NCBI RefSeq assembly: GCF_004364285.1
Contig: NZ_SOBE01000002.1
Coordinates: 434,001-498,000, forward strand
DNA length: 64,000 nt
Reading direction: 5' to 3'
Origin: Frigoribacterium sp. PhB116
Lineage (GTDB): Bacteria; Actinomycetota; Actinomycetes; Actinomycetales; Microbacteriaceae
The notes beneath the pieces are model-generated. The model was not told the DNA's origin. It did no database searches and worked only from the letters and a program-made list of their open reading frames with translations. A program made the translations under genes and the position numbers. Positions 24,240-34,992 of the stretch are shown piece after piece; the first letter of the stretch is position 1, and every line of letters starts with the position of its first letter.

Positions 24240-24667
24240 TACTGGACGCGGCTGTCGTCGGAGTCGTTGTCGTCCTCGGAGGGGATGTACACGTCGGAGA
24301 CGGTGACGTTGACCTCGGTGACCTCCATGCCGACGACCTGCGAGATGGCGTCGGTGACGGACGAGCGGACCTCGTCGGCGACCTGCTGCAGGTCGACGGG
24401 GTACTCGGCGACGATGACGATGTCGGCAGCGACCTGCTTCTCGCCGACCTCGACCGAGACGCCCTGGCCGCGGTCCTGCTGGTTGATGGCGTTGCGGATC
24501 GCGCCGATGGCACGGGCGGCGCCGTTGCCCAGGTCGTGCACGCCGGGGACCTGGCGGGCGGCGATGCCGGCGACCTTCGAGACGACGCCGTCGGCGATCG
24601 TGTTCTTGCCCGCAGCGTCGGAGGTGTGCTTCGCGACGGAGTTGGTGGCGGGGGCGACGTTGGTCAT
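24239..24667 (-). CDS. Asp23/Gls24 family envelope stress protein
   Basis: A 142-residue classic Asp23 protein: GKNTIADGVVSKVAGIAARQVPG, then SVEVGEKQVAADIVIVAEYPVDLQ and VTDAISQVVGMEVTEVNVTVSDVYIP, ending in an acidic tail. ATG at 24667 with GAGGAG 6 bases upstream; an upstream in-frame extension lacks similarity. Asp23 proteins form membrane-bound meshworks through AmaP and respond to envelope or alkaline stress. First gene of a five-gene minus-strand operon. Confidence 0.92.
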   Translation of the reverse strand: MTNVAPATNSVAKHTSDAAGKNTIADGVVSKVAGIAARQVPGVHDLGNGAARAIGAIRNAINQQDRGQGVSVEVGEKQVAADIVIVAEYPVDLQQVADEVRSSVTDAISQVVGMEVTEVNVTVSDVYIPSEDDNDSDDSRVQ

Positions 24668-24866
24668 GTGGTGCTCCTCAGTTCGTGGTGTGCGTGGGTT
24701 GTTCGTGTGGACGACCTGGTGGTCGTCCGGGGCCCCGGTGTGGGACTCATCATTCAGACGCATCGAGAGCTGGCGGTGTCACGGTCGGTCAGCTTGCTCT
24801 CAGCATCCGGGGAGGCGGCGCTCGTTTTCTGGACGAGGGCCGTCGCCTCCCTGGCTGGGGGAGGCC

Positions 24867-25916
24867 CTAGCGGGCCAGGGTGTCGCGGGGGTACTCGCCG
24901 AAGCGGGCCAGGTAGGCGGCCGAGAAGCGGCCCAGGTTGCCGAAGCCCCACCGCCGCGCCACCTCGGAGACGAGCGCCTCGCGGGGCGACGCGTCGAGCA
25001 GCTCCCGGTGGGCGCGGTCGAGCCGCACCTGCCGGAGGTAGCTGGTCGGCGACATCCCGAGGTGCGTGCTCATGGCCTGCTGCAGCGTCCGCGTGTGCAT
25101 GCCGACGGCGTTCGCCACGTCCGCCGGCGTGATGGCCTGGTCGGCGTACGCGTGGACGTACTCGGCGGCTTCGCGGAGCCGGGCCGTGCGCGGCGTGCGG
25201 ATGCTGCGCGGCACGTCGACGGCGCGCCACGGGAACAGGTCGAGCATCGCCCGCGCGAACGTGAGCTGCCCCTCGAGGCGGGTCAGCGGGGGGACGTCCT
25301 CGTCGACGACGGCCGCCGTGGCCCCCGAGACGCTGATCCGCCAGGCCGTGAGGGCCTCGGCCGACAGCGTCGGCCCGGGCTGGAAGAGGACGCGCTGCGG
25401 CGGACCGCCGTGCCGCTCGGTCGCGACCTGCTCGAGGAACTCCGCCGAGGCGTGCACCAGCGAGTTGCGGTGCGGCGTCAGGGTGAACGAGAACGACGTC
25501 TCGGCCGGCAGCAGGAACGGCTCGCCGCCGATGCTCGCGAACGAGCCGCCACGGCTGGCGAGGGTGCCGCTGCCGTGGCGGAACCACGACATGACGTACT
25601 CGGTCGACCAGGGCACCTCGCCCTGGAGGTGGCCCGTGATCGTCGAGGTGCGCAGGCTCAGCCGGTCGTCGCCGGCCGACGCGTAGCGCCAGCGGAACGG
25701 CTCGGTGCTGGTGCGGACCCGGAACCGGCGACCGCCGTAGAGCTCCTCGAGCCGGGCGGCGGCCTCGCCGAGGTCGTCGCCGCCGTCCTCGGAGCGGACG
25801 TGGCGGCGGGGGGAGTCGTCGTGGGCGGCGGTGATCGCCCGGTCGGCGGTCGTGGGGGCGTCGGCGTCGGTGGTGGGTCGCGCCGTGGTGACGGGTCCTG
25901 TGCTCGTCGTGGTCAT
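24867..25916 (-). CDS. AraC-family transcriptional regulator
   Basis: A 349-residue regulator. The N-terminal part includes an AraC-binding-like ligand domain of the type seen with WFRHGSGTL...SFASIGGEPFLLPAETSFSF. The C-terminal 100 residues contain two helix-turn-helix units: ITPADVANAVGMHTRTLQQAMSTHLGMSPTSYLRQVRLDRA and SEVARRWGFGNLGRFSAAYLARFGEYP. The N-terminal 45 residues are Thr/Asp-rich and divergent. It separates the two halves of the Asp23 locus, reading towards the Asp23 operon with 199 bases between. Control of either half is possible but unproven. Confidence 0.9.
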   Translation of the reverse strand: MTTTSTGPVTTARPTTDADAPTTADRAITAAHDDSPRRHVRSEDGGDDLGEAAARLEELYGGRRFRVRTSTEPFRWRYASAGDDRLSLRTSTITGHLQGEVPWSTEYVMSWFRHGSGTLASRGGSFASIGGEPFLLPAETSFSFTLTPHRNSLVHASAEFLEQVATERHGGPPQRVLFQPGPTLSAEALTAWRISVSGATAAVVDEDVPPLTRLEGQLTFARAMLDLFPWRAVDVPRSIRTPRTARLREAAEYVHAYADQAITPADVANAVGMHTRTLQQAMSTHLGMSPTSYLRQVRLDRAHRELLDASPREALVSEVARRWGFGNLGRFSAAYLARFGEYPRDTLAR

Positions 25917-26041
25917 GCGTGGTCCTCTCGGTGCTCTGCCCTGCTGCGCGCGCCTCCTGGTGAGGGGCTCGTGCACCTCCAAGACGTCCGCCGAGGCGAG
26001 AACGTCACAGATCCACAGGACATGAAGGATCTTCGATACTC

Positions 26042-26824
26042 GTGACGGGATCGACGGGTCGAGGAGGTGCCCCAGAACGGGGGCAGAACGCTCACGTCGA
26101 CGGTGCAGGCCGGTGCCCGCCCACTCGGTCAGCGGCCAGTGCTGGGCGCCCGCTCCTCGCGCGGTGGCATCCTCGGAGGCGCGACGGCCGTGACCTCGGC
26201 CGCAGGGCCGAGCTGGAGGAGGACGACATCTCCGGCACCGCGACGCCCGACGAGGCCCCCGGTCCCGAGCCCGTCGTCGACCCGCTCTCGTCCGCGACCG
26301 ACGCGACCCTCGCGGTCCGCGCCCGCGACGGGGACGTGCACGCGTTCGAGGTCGTCGCCCGCCGGCACGGCCCGCTGATGCGCGTCTACGCCGGCCGCCT
26401 GCTCGGCACCGACCTCGAGTCGGACGACGTGGTGCAGGACGCGTTCCTGACCGCCTGGAGGCGCCTGTCCGACCTCGAGGACCCGTCCCGCCTGCGGCCC
26501 TGGCTGATGCGCATCGTGAGCAACAAGAGCATCGACCGGCTCCGCGTGCGCCGCGACCACGACGACATCGACGCGCACGACGCCCCCGCGTCCCGCGCCG
26601 CCGCCCCGGACCGCGTCGTCGAGTCGCGGCTGCAGCTGGACGCGATGTGGACCGCCCTCGACAAGCTGCCCCTCGACCAGCGACGGTGTTGGCTGTTGCG
26701 GGAGACCGGCGGCTGGTCGTACGCGGAGATCGCCGAGGCCCTGCAGCTCCCCGTCTCGACCGTGCGCGGACAGATCGCCCGTGCCCGCAAGTTCCTGCTC
26801 CACGAGATGGAGGCCTGGCGATGA
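26042..26824 (+). CDS. ECF-type RNA polymerase sigma factor
   Basis: Sigma70-family ECF factor. Region 2 is ATLAVRARDGDVHAFEVVARRH...DDVVQDAFLTAWRRL and region 4 is LPLDQRRCWLLRETGGWSYAEIAEALQLPVSTVRGQIARARKFL. The start is uncertain. GTG at 26042 is the only standard start codon in this frame before the sigma domain and leaves about 85 atypical Arg/Gly-rich residues. A -10-like GATACT just upstream would put it outside the transcript. A non-standard start near 26213 is possible. The next gene overlaps by ATGA. Inferred to control envelope-stress genes. Confidence 0.85.
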   Translation: MTGSTGRGGAPERGQNAHVDGAGRCPPTRSAASAGRPLLARWHPRRRDGRDLGRRAELEEDDISGTATPDEAPGPEPVVDPLSSATDATLAVRARDGDVHAFEVVARRHGPLMRVYAGRLLGTDLESDDVVQDAFLTAWRRLSDLEDPSRLRPWLMRIVSNKSIDRLRVRRDHDDIDAHDAPASRAAAPDRVVESRLQLDAMWTALDKLPLDQRRCWLLRETGGWSYAEIAEALQLPVSTVRGQIARARKFLLHEMEAWR

Positions 26825-27474
26825 GCGACCACGACGACGACGCGCGCGTGCCGGGCGCGCCCAGCGTGCCAGGCGTGCCGGGCGTGCCCCCGCAGCCTGC
26901 GGACCAGGACGAGCTCGTGGACGGCCGCACCCTGGACGAGCTCGAGGACTACCTCGACAGCGGCCGGACGCCCCGGGACCCCGGCATCGAGGCGAGCGCC
27001 GAGTGCCGCCTGACGCTGCGGGCCCTGGAGCGGGTCCGCGGCCTCTCGCTGTCGGTGCTCGAGGACGAGGCGTCGCGCCTGCCGTCGCGTGACGACACCT
27101 GGATCGCCGGGCTGATCGACTCGATCAAGGCCGAGGTGGTGGGCGGACGTGACATCCCCCTCCGGCACCCCGACCCCGGCGTGCGCCTCGGCGTGACCGA
27201 GGCCGCGGTGCGCGGGCTGCTGCGGCAGGTCGGCGACGCCGTCGACGGGGTCGTCGTGCGGTCGAGCGAGCTCGACGGCGACGTCACGGAGGTGGACGCC
27301 CCGATCGAGGTGACCCTCACGATGACCGCGCGGTACGGCGTACCGCTGCGCGAGGCTGCCGGCGCCCTGCGCGCGGCGGCGGTCTCCGCGCTCGCGCTGC
27401 ACACCGAGCTGCGGATCGCTGCCGTGCACGTCGTCGTCGACGACGTGTGGCTGGACGGGGGAGGCGCGTCATGA
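26821..27474 (+). CDS. Asp23-like protein paired with ECF sigma factor (possible anti-sigma)
   Basis: A 217-residue soluble protein. Residues 1-35 are Pro/Val-rich with [15 protein letters not shown]. Residues 35-110 are helical ([37 protein letters not shown]). Residues about 112-212 look like an Asp23 domain ([21 protein letters not shown]...[22 protein letters not shown]). No membrane helix and no HxxxC zinc anti-sigma motif. The ATG overlaps the sigma stop codon. That position is the classic anti-sigma slot, so an Asp23-domain sigma regulator is proposed (inference). Confidence 0.75.
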   Translation: MSDHDDDARVPGAPSVPGVPGVPPQPADQDELVDGRTLDELEDYLDSGRTPRDPGIEASAECRLTLRALERVRGLSLSVLEDEASRLPSRDDTWIAGLIDSIKAEVVGGRDIPLRHPDPGVRLGVTEAAVRGLLRQVGDAVDGVVVRSSELDGDVTEVDAPIEVTLTMTARYGVPLREAAGALRAAAVSALALHTELRIAAVHVVVDDVWLDGGGAS

Positions 27475-27866
27475 GCACCGAGGACCGAGCGGGCGACCAG
27501 CACCACGGCGCGCACGACGACGGGGCCGCGGCCGAGCTGGACGACCTCTCGCTCGACCTGACCGACGCCCTGCGCGGGGTCGAGGGCGTCGTCGAGGTGC
27601 TCGACGCGCGGCCGGTCGTGGTCGCCGCGATCACCGCCGTGGCAGACGGCATCGACGGCGGCGGCCCCCGCGGCCTCGTGGACGTCGTGCGGACCGGGGG
27701 AGTGCTGACTGTCGCCGCCTCGGTCGCCACCGACGTCGGCCAGGCCACGCCGGAGACCCTGGCCCGCGTCGCCGCGGTTCTGCGCGACCGGGCCGGGGGC
27801 GGCTCGGGCGCCGAGGTGGTCGTGTCGGTGACCGCGCGCGTGATCGAGCCGCCGCTGCCTCGCTGA
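27471..27866 (+). CDS. Small Asp23-operon protein of unknown function
   Basis: A 131-residue acidic protein. The N-terminal 30 residues are His/Asp-rich. The remainder ([26 protein letters not shown]...[28 protein letters not shown]) has the alternating strand-helix pattern of a reduced Asp23-like domain. The ATG overlaps the preceding stop (ATGA). Third gene of the sigma operon. It may be a further Asp23 paralogue; confidence in the family is moderate. Confidence 0.7.
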   Translation: MSTEDRAGDQHHGAHDDGAAAELDDLSLDLTDALRGVEGVVEVLDARPVVVAAITAVADGIDGGGPRGLVDVVRTGGVLTVAASVATDVGQATPETLARVAAVLRDRAGGGSGAEVVVSVTARVIEPPLPR

Positions 27867-27962
27867 GCCGGCCCGCGCCTCCTGCGGTCGTCCTCTGCGC
27901 CTCCTCGAGGGTCTCGCGTCCCCGTCGCCCGCCCCTCAGCGGACCGTCGGAGGGGGCATGTA

Positions 27963-27976
27963 TCTTGATGTCGAGA
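27963..27976. promoter_or_regulatory. Palindromic operator upstream of icd
   Basis: TCTTGA-TG-TCGAGA, a 14-base palindrome with one mismatched pair, about 65 bases before the icd start. TTGATG in it could be a -35 with TACCGT at 27990 (19-base spacer). This layout suits a repressor site. Confidence 0.45.
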
Positions 27977-28040
27977 GACCCCCGCCGAGTACCGTGGGGG
28001 CGACCGCACGCACGCGCGACACCAGAGGAGCACCTGCCGC

Positions 28041-30251
<2,211 letters not shown>

Positions 30252-30281
30252 CAGCGCGCGGCCGCGGCTCCTTCCGCACAT

Positions 30282-30350
30282 GCCGACCGTGAGGGTCCGA
30301 CACGCCACGTGACGAAGAACGTGAGCGGCGTGTCGGCCCCCGCCGGTCGG
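30282..30350 (+). terminator. Nested hairpin after icd
   Basis: Three nested stems: GCCGACCG with CGGTCGG, CCGACACGCC with GGCGTGTCGG, and an inner CACGT/ACGTG. It starts 30 bases after the icd stop. It does not follow the X-Y-X plan of the 60-bp palindromes. Confidence 0.6.
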
Positions 30351-30464
30351 TATTTGCGGTCCCCGCGGCTGTGTACGGTGGAGGGGATGGCGCTGCGTCG
30401 CGTCCGTCGGACGGCCGCCGGACCAGCACGCACCGCGAGCAGCGCCGCACGACGAGAGGGAACG

Positions 30465-31682
30465 ATGACGTCCGACCAGACCAGCCCGACCGACACCGCA
30501 GAGCTGCGAGTGGGGGTGATCGGCCTCGGCTTCGCCGGATCGACCCACCTGGAAGCGTTCTCGTCCCTGCCGGGCGCCCGGGTCGTCGCGCTCGCGGGCC
30601 AGGAGGAGGCTCGCCTGCACGAGCTCGGCAGCGCCTACGGCGTCGAGCGCCTCGTCGCCGACTGGGAGGACGTCGTCGCCATGGACGACCTGGACGTCAT
30701 CTCGATCGGCGTCCCCAACGCCCTGCACCACCCGATCGCGATGGCGGCCCTGCGCTCGGGCAAGCACGTCTTCTGCGAGAAGCCCCTCGCGACCACCGGC
30801 GACCTCGCCGCCGAGATGGTGCGTGCGGCACGCGACGCCGACCGCGTGCTCGAGGTCGCCTACAACCACCGGCGCCGGGCCGACGTGGCCTTCCTCGCCG
30901 ACTGGCTGGCCGACGGCCCGATCGGCGACGTCTACCACGCCCGCGCGAGCTGGATGCGGCGGGCCGGCGTGCCCGGCATGGGCTCGTGGTTCACGAACAA
31001 GGAGGCGTCCGGCGGCGGCCCGATGATCGACCTCGGATCGCACGTGCTCGACATCGCCCTGCACCTGCTCGGCGAGCCGCGGGTGACGAGCGTGTCCGCC
31101 GTCGCCTACGGGGTGCTCGGCGCCGCCGGCCGCGGCGGCCGGGTCTACGGCGTCTCGTCGGCGCCCACCGGGTCCGCCTTCGACGTCGAGGACTTCTCCA
31201 GCGCCCTGCTCCGTCTCGACGACGGCGGCAGCCTGCAGCTGCAGGCGTCGTGGGCCTCGTACTCCAAGGTGCACGAGGACATCGAGGTCGAGCTGCTCGG
31301 CGCCACCGGCGGCGCGCGCCTGCACGTGGACGACTACGCGACCGACGGCACGCTCACCCTCTACTCCGACGTGCTCGGGCAGCCCGCCGAGACCCGGCCC
31401 GCCGTCCACGTGCCGGCCGGGCACCACCGCACCGTGATCGAGGGCTTCATCGCCTCGGTGCGGTCGGGGGCGTCGGCGCAGCCGGGCAGGCAGTCCGCAG
31501 GAGGCGCGGCGCCCGCGGGCGGCGAGGCCCAGTACCAGGGCCGGTACGGCGAGTACGCGCTGCACCGCAGTCGTGTCGTCGACGCGATCTACGCCTCGGC
31601 CGAGCAGGGCCGCGAGGTCGAGGTGCCGCAGGACGACGTCGACGCGGGCGTGCGCACCGACTCCGAGGAAGGCGTCCGATGA
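30465..31682 (+). CDS. Gfo/Idh/MocA family oxidoreductase
   Basis: A 405-residue NAD(P)-dependent oxidoreductase. An N-terminal Rossmann fold ([16 protein letters not shown] at about 18-33, [15 protein letters not shown] at about 106) is followed by the C-terminal substrate domain with [22 protein letters not shown]. Such enzymes oxidise sugars or sugar acids. A Gly/Ala-rich insertion near residues 335-350 contains a CAGGAGGCGC word. ATG at 30465 is chosen from the Rossmann start. It overlaps the ThuA gene (ATGA), so the pair likely acts on the same carbohydrate. Confidence 0.9.
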   Translation: MTSDQTSPTDTAELRVGVIGLGFAGSTHLEAFSSLPGARVVALAGQEEARLHELGSAYGVERLVADWEDVVAMDDLDVISIGVPNALHHPIAMAALRSGKHVFCEKPLATTGDLAAEMVRAARDADRVLEVAYNHRRRADVAFLADWLADGPIGDVYHARASWMRRAGVPGMGSWFTNKEASGGGPMIDLGSHVLDIALHLLGEPRVTSVSAVAYGVLGAAGRGGRVYGVSSAPTGSAFDVEDFSSALLRLDDGGSLQLQASWASYSKVHEDIEVELLGATGGARLHVDDYATDGTLTLYSDVLGQPAETRPAVHVPAGHHRTVIEGFIASVRSGASAQPGRQSAGGAAPAGGEAQYQGRYGEYALHRSRVVDAIYASAEQGREVEVPQDDVDAGVRTDSEEGVR

Positions 31683-32452
31683 GCGACGTCACGACCGGCA
31701 CGACCGGCACGACCGCCCGGACGCGGGTCGTCGTCTGGAACGAGAACGTCCACGAGACCCGGGGTGACGAGACGGTCGCCCGGAACTACCCGCACGGCAT
31801 CCACGGTGCCGTCGCCGACGGCCTCGTCGAGCTGCTCGGCGACGAGGTCGACGTCTCGACGGCCACCCTCGCCGATCCCGAGCACGGCCTCACGGAGGAG
31901 CGTCTCGCCGCCACCGACGTCCTGCTCTGGTGGGGGCACATCGCCCACGACCAGGTCGCCGACGAGGTGGTCGAGCGCGTCGTGCGGCACGTGCAGGCGG
32001 GCATGGGGCTGATCGTCCTGCACAGCGGGCACTACTCGAAGCCGTTCACGCGCCTCCTCGGCACCACCTGCTCGCTGCGTTGGCGGAACGAGGCCGAGCG
32101 CGAGCTCGTCTGGACGGTGGCGCCGACGCACCCGATCGCCGAGGGCGTGCCCGACCCGCTCGTCATCCCCGAGCAGGAGACCTACGGCGAGTTCTTCGAC
32201 ATCCCGACGCCGGACGAGCTGATCTTCCTGTCGACGTTCACGGGCGGCGAGGTGTTCCGCTCGGGAGCGACCTGGCGGCGCGGGCTCGGCAAGCTGTTCT
32301 ACTTCTCGCCCGGCGACCAGGAGTACCCGGTGTACCACCAGCCCGAGATCCGGCGGGTGCTGGCGAACGGGGTGCGCTGGGCGCGGCCGACGCAGGCGCG
32401 ACGCGACCTGACCGCCGACATGCACCCGCGCGGCTGGTTCGAGGAGGGCTGA
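31679..32452 (+). CDS. ThuA domain protein
   Basis: A 257-residue ThuA-like protein with a class I glutamine-amidotransferase-like fold. Typical pieces are [70 protein letters not shown] and [23 protein letters not shown]. ThuA of rhizobia takes part in trehalose use, probably as a 3-keto-sugar-related enzyme. Coupling with a Gfo/Idh/MocA oxidoreductase is the same logic as thuAB. The substrate here is unknown. Confidence 0.9.
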   Translation: MSDVTTGTTGTTARTRVVVWNENVHETRGDETVARNYPHGIHGAVADGLVELLGDEVDVSTATLADPEHGLTEERLAATDVLLWWGHIAHDQVADEVVERVVRHVQAGMGLIVLHSGHYSKPFTRLLGTTCSLRWRNEAERELVWTVAPTHPIAEGVPDPLVIPEQETYGEFFDIPTPDELIFLSTFTGGEVFRSGATWRRGLGKLFYFSPGDQEYPVYHQPEIRRVLANGVRWARPTQARRDLTADMHPRGWFEEG

Positions 32453-32483
32453 GGAGGCGCGGGCCGGGGCGGCCGGGACCGGC

Positions 32484-33002
32484 TCAGTCGCGCTCGGCGA
32501 GCGACCGGCCGAGCGACACCGTCTCCGGCTCGTCCGCGTAGTGCCCGTAGGCGGGGATCGGGGCGTAGCCGACCGACTCGTAGAGCCGGATCGCCTCGGC
32601 GTGCACCGTGTTCGTCTCGATCACCATGTCGACGACCCCGGCTTCGCGGGCCGACTGCTCGAGCCAGCGCAGCACGAGCCGGGAGAGCCCGCGCCCCCGC
32701 TGGTCGGGTCGCACGAACATGCGCTTGAGCTCGGCGCGACCGTCGGGCAGGAGGCGCCAGGCACCCATCGCGACCGGTGTCGGTACGTCGTCGGCCGGGC
32801 TCGCGGCCGTGTCGCCCGCCGGGTCGTAGGCGACCGCGAACGTGCCGCGCGGCAGCTCGAACTCGGACCGGTCGATGGGGCTGTCGTCGCGTCCGCCGTA
32901 CAGCTCGACGTAGAGCTGCTGCAGCCCCTCGACGAGCTGCTGCACGTCGGGGTGGTCGTACGGCAGGGCGCGGATCTCGACGGCGTCGTGCGGGGTGCTC
33001 AC
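32484..33002 (-). CDS. GNAT family N-acetyltransferase
   Basis: A 172-residue acetyltransferase starting GTG at 33002. The fold is shown by MGAWRLLPDGRAELKRMFVRPDQRGRGLSRLVLRWLE (acetyl-CoA binding RGRGLS) and ETNTVHAEAIRLYESVGYAPIPAYG. Substrate unknown. It is divergent from glutaminase and convergent with the ThuA gene. Confidence 0.88.
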   Translation of the reverse strand: MSTPHDAVEIRALPYDHPDVQQLVEGLQQLYVELYGGRDDSPIDRSEFELPRGTFAVAYDPAGDTAASPADDVPTPVAMGAWRLLPDGRAELKRMFVRPDQRGRGLSRLVLRWLEQSAREAGVVDMVIETNTVHAEAIRLYESVGYAPIPAYGHYADEPETVSLGRSLAERD

Positions 33003-33066
33003 CTGCCCAGTCTGGCCGATCGCGCTCGGCCGGGCCCGGAGGAGGGCGACGCGGGAGGATGGGCGG

Positions 33067-34062
33067 GTGACCGATCCCGACCCTTCGACCCGCGCCTCCT
33101 CGGCCGCTTCCCCGCGACGAGCCGGCGGAGCGCGCGACGACGACCTGCACGAGAGGCTGGCCGCGCTGCTCGACGGCGTCCGCGACGTGGGCGGCGGCGA
33201 GGTCGACGACAGCGTGCCGCAGCTCGCCGAGGCGGACCCGGGCTGGCTGGGCGTCGCGCTGGCGCGGCCCGACGGCTCCGTGACGGCGGCGGGCGACGCG
33301 CGGCAGGCGTTCTCGATCCAGTCGGCGGTCAAGCCGTTCCTGTTCGCCCTGGCGCTCGCCGACACCGACGGCGCGGCGATCGACGCGGTCGGCATCGAGC
33401 CGACGGGCGAGGCCTTCGACGCGATCAAGCTCGAGGTCGGCACCGGCCGTCCGCCGAACCCCATGGTCAACGCCGGCGCCCTGCTGACCGCCGCGCTCGT
33501 CGACGGCGGCGACGCCGACGGCCGTGCCGAGCGGATCCTCCGCGGCCTCGTCGCCTTCGCGGGCCGTGAGCTCGAGGTCGACGACGACGTCGCCGGCTCG
33601 GAGATGCTGCTCGGCGACCGCAACCACGCCCTGGCGCACCTGATGCGCTCGGAGGGCACCCTGCACGTCGGGGCCGACGACGCCGTCTCGGCCTACGCCC
33701 GGGCCTGCGCGGTGCTCGTCGACGCCGAGGCGCTCGCGGTCATGGGCGCGACGCTCGCCCTCGGCGGACGCAACTCGGTGACGGGCGAGCAGGTCGTCTC
33801 GGCCGCGATCGCCCGCGACGTCGTGTCGGTGATGGCCACCTGCGGGGTCTACGACGGCTCCGGCCGGTGGATGCGGGAGGTCGGGGTGCCCGCCAAGTCG
33901 AGCGTCTCGGGCGCCCTCGTCCTCTCGGTGCCGGGACGCCTGGGGGCTGCGTCGTACAGCCCGCCGCTCGACCCGCTCGGCACCAGCGTCCGCGGGGCCG
34001 CGCTGATGGAGGGGCTCAGCCGCGAGCTCGGGCTGCACTCGTTCGACACCGAGCGTGGCTGA
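33067..34062 (+). CDS. glsA: Glutaminase
   Basis: A 331-residue beta-lactamase-fold glutaminase converting glutamine to glutamate and ammonia. The active-site S-x-x-K is S86-A-V-K89 in FSIQSAVKPF. Other family segments are GIEPTGEAFDAIKLE, RPPNPMVNAGAL, ATLALGGRNSVTGE, MATCGVYDGSG and GVPAKSSVSGALV. GTG at 33067 follows GGGAGG by 8 bases. The N-terminus is about 25 residues longer than the minimal family. The stop codon sits inside an 8-bp tandem repeat. Confidence 0.94.
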   Translation: MTDPDPSTRASSAASPRRAGGARDDDLHERLAALLDGVRDVGGGEVDDSVPQLAEADPGWLGVALARPDGSVTAAGDARQAFSIQSAVKPFLFALALADTDGAAIDAVGIEPTGEAFDAIKLEVGTGRPPNPMVNAGALLTAALVDGGDADGRAERILRGLVAFAGRELEVDDDVAGSEMLLGDRNHALAHLMRSEGTLHVGADDAVSAYARACAVLVDAEALAVMGATLALGGRNSVTGEQVVSAAIARDVVSVMATCGVYDGSGRWMREVGVPAKSSVSGALVLSVPGRLGAASYSPPLDPLGTSVRGAALMEGLSRELGLHSFDTERG

Positions 34063-34097
34063 GCCGCTGAGCCGCTGAGCCGCTGAGCCGCTGAGCC
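34058..34097. repeat. Five 8-bp tandem repeats (GCTGAGCC) across the glutaminase stop
   Basis: GCTGAGCC repeated five times. The TGA in the first unit is the glsA stop codon. Since 8 is not a multiple of 3, copy-number change after the stop does not affect the protein. Confidence 0.9.
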
Positions 34098-34151
34098 ATC
34101 GAGCTGCGGCGACCGTCGCGCCCTGTCGGCGGTCGCGGCTACCCTCGCTCC

Positions 34152-34724
34152 ATGGTCAGCGTCTCCGACAAGCCCGTGCTCGACCTCACCGTCGAGCAGT
34201 GGCGCGAGTGGCTGGCCGCCACCGACGACGTCGTCGGCGTGCGCCTCAAGCTCCGCAAGAAGACGAGCAGCGCCCCCGGCATGACCTGGTCCGAGGCGCT
34301 CGACGTCGCCCTCTGCCACGGCTGGATCGACGGGCAGGGCGCGCGGCTCGACGACGACTACATGCTGACCGCGTTCCAGCCGCGACGACGGAACAGCCCG
34401 TGGTCGCAGATCAACCGCGAACACGTCGCGCGCCTGGTCGAGGAGGGGCGGATGCAGCCGGCGGGGCTCGCCGAGGTCGAGCGCGCGAAGGCCGACGGCC
34501 GGTGGGACGCCGCGTACCGGCAACGCGACGCGGTCGCGCCCGACGACCTGCAGGCCGCGCTCGCCGCCGACCCGGCCGCGGCCGCGTTCTTCGCCGGCCT
34601 GACGAAGACCGAGCGGTTCCGGGTGTTCTTCCGGCTCGCGTCGATCAAGACGCCGGCGGTGCGGGCGGCCCGCGTCCGCGACGTCGTCGAGAAGGCGGCC
34701 CGCGGGGAGCAGCACTACCGCTGA
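34152..34724 (+). CDS. YdeI/OmdA family protein
   Basis: A 190-residue protein of the YdeI type: VRLKLRKKTSSAPGMTWSEALDVALCHGWIDGQ, FQPRRRNSPWSQINREHVARLVEEGRMQPAGLAEVERAKADGRW, and a C-terminal FAGLTKTERFRVFFRLASIKTPAVRAARV helix set. The family is linked in some bacteria to resistance to antimicrobial peptides or bacteriocins, but its biochemical role is not established. Single gene, no clear operon partner. Confidence 0.88.
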   Translation: MVSVSDKPVLDLTVEQWREWLAATDDVVGVRLKLRKKTSSAPGMTWSEALDVALCHGWIDGQGARLDDDYMLTAFQPRRRNSPWSQINREHVARLVEEGRMQPAGLAEVERAKADGRWDAAYRQRDAVAPDDLQAALAADPAAAAFFAGLTKTERFRVFFRLASIKTPAVRAARVRDVVEKAARGEQHYR

Positions 34725-34844
34725 CGGCGGGGCATGTGCGGGTCGGAGCCGAGCACCCGTGCACTCATCCGCGCCTCGGCGGCCACCCGCCGCGGGTGGA
34801 TTCCACGTCGATACGGGTGAGCATCGGACGACAGACGAGCCCGT

Positions 34845-34866
34845 CCCCCCGTCCGGGGGGTTAGAT
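34845..34866 (+). terminator. CCCCCC-GTCC-GGGGGG hairpin
   Basis: Perfect 6-bp G:C stem followed by TTAGATTTC, 120 bases after the YdeI-like gene. It is a weak terminator candidate or the 5' leader of the LAxTG surface protein gene. The rest of the 268-base gap (34725-34992) shows nothing I can name. Confidence 0.4.
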
Positions 34867-34992
34867 TTCATCGTCCCGCGGCAGCAGCTGCGCCGAGCCC
34901 CACCCGAACGTCTCGTCGGCCACCCACCGGCGTGTCCACGGGCTCGTCGCGCCGCCGCCACACCCGAGCGGGCCCCGACAGAGAGCACCCGA

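Noticed and set aside
30282-30350. Hairpin after icd as a seventh nested palindrome
   Set aside because: It has three different nested stems and no repeated X word, so it does not share the X-Y-X plan.
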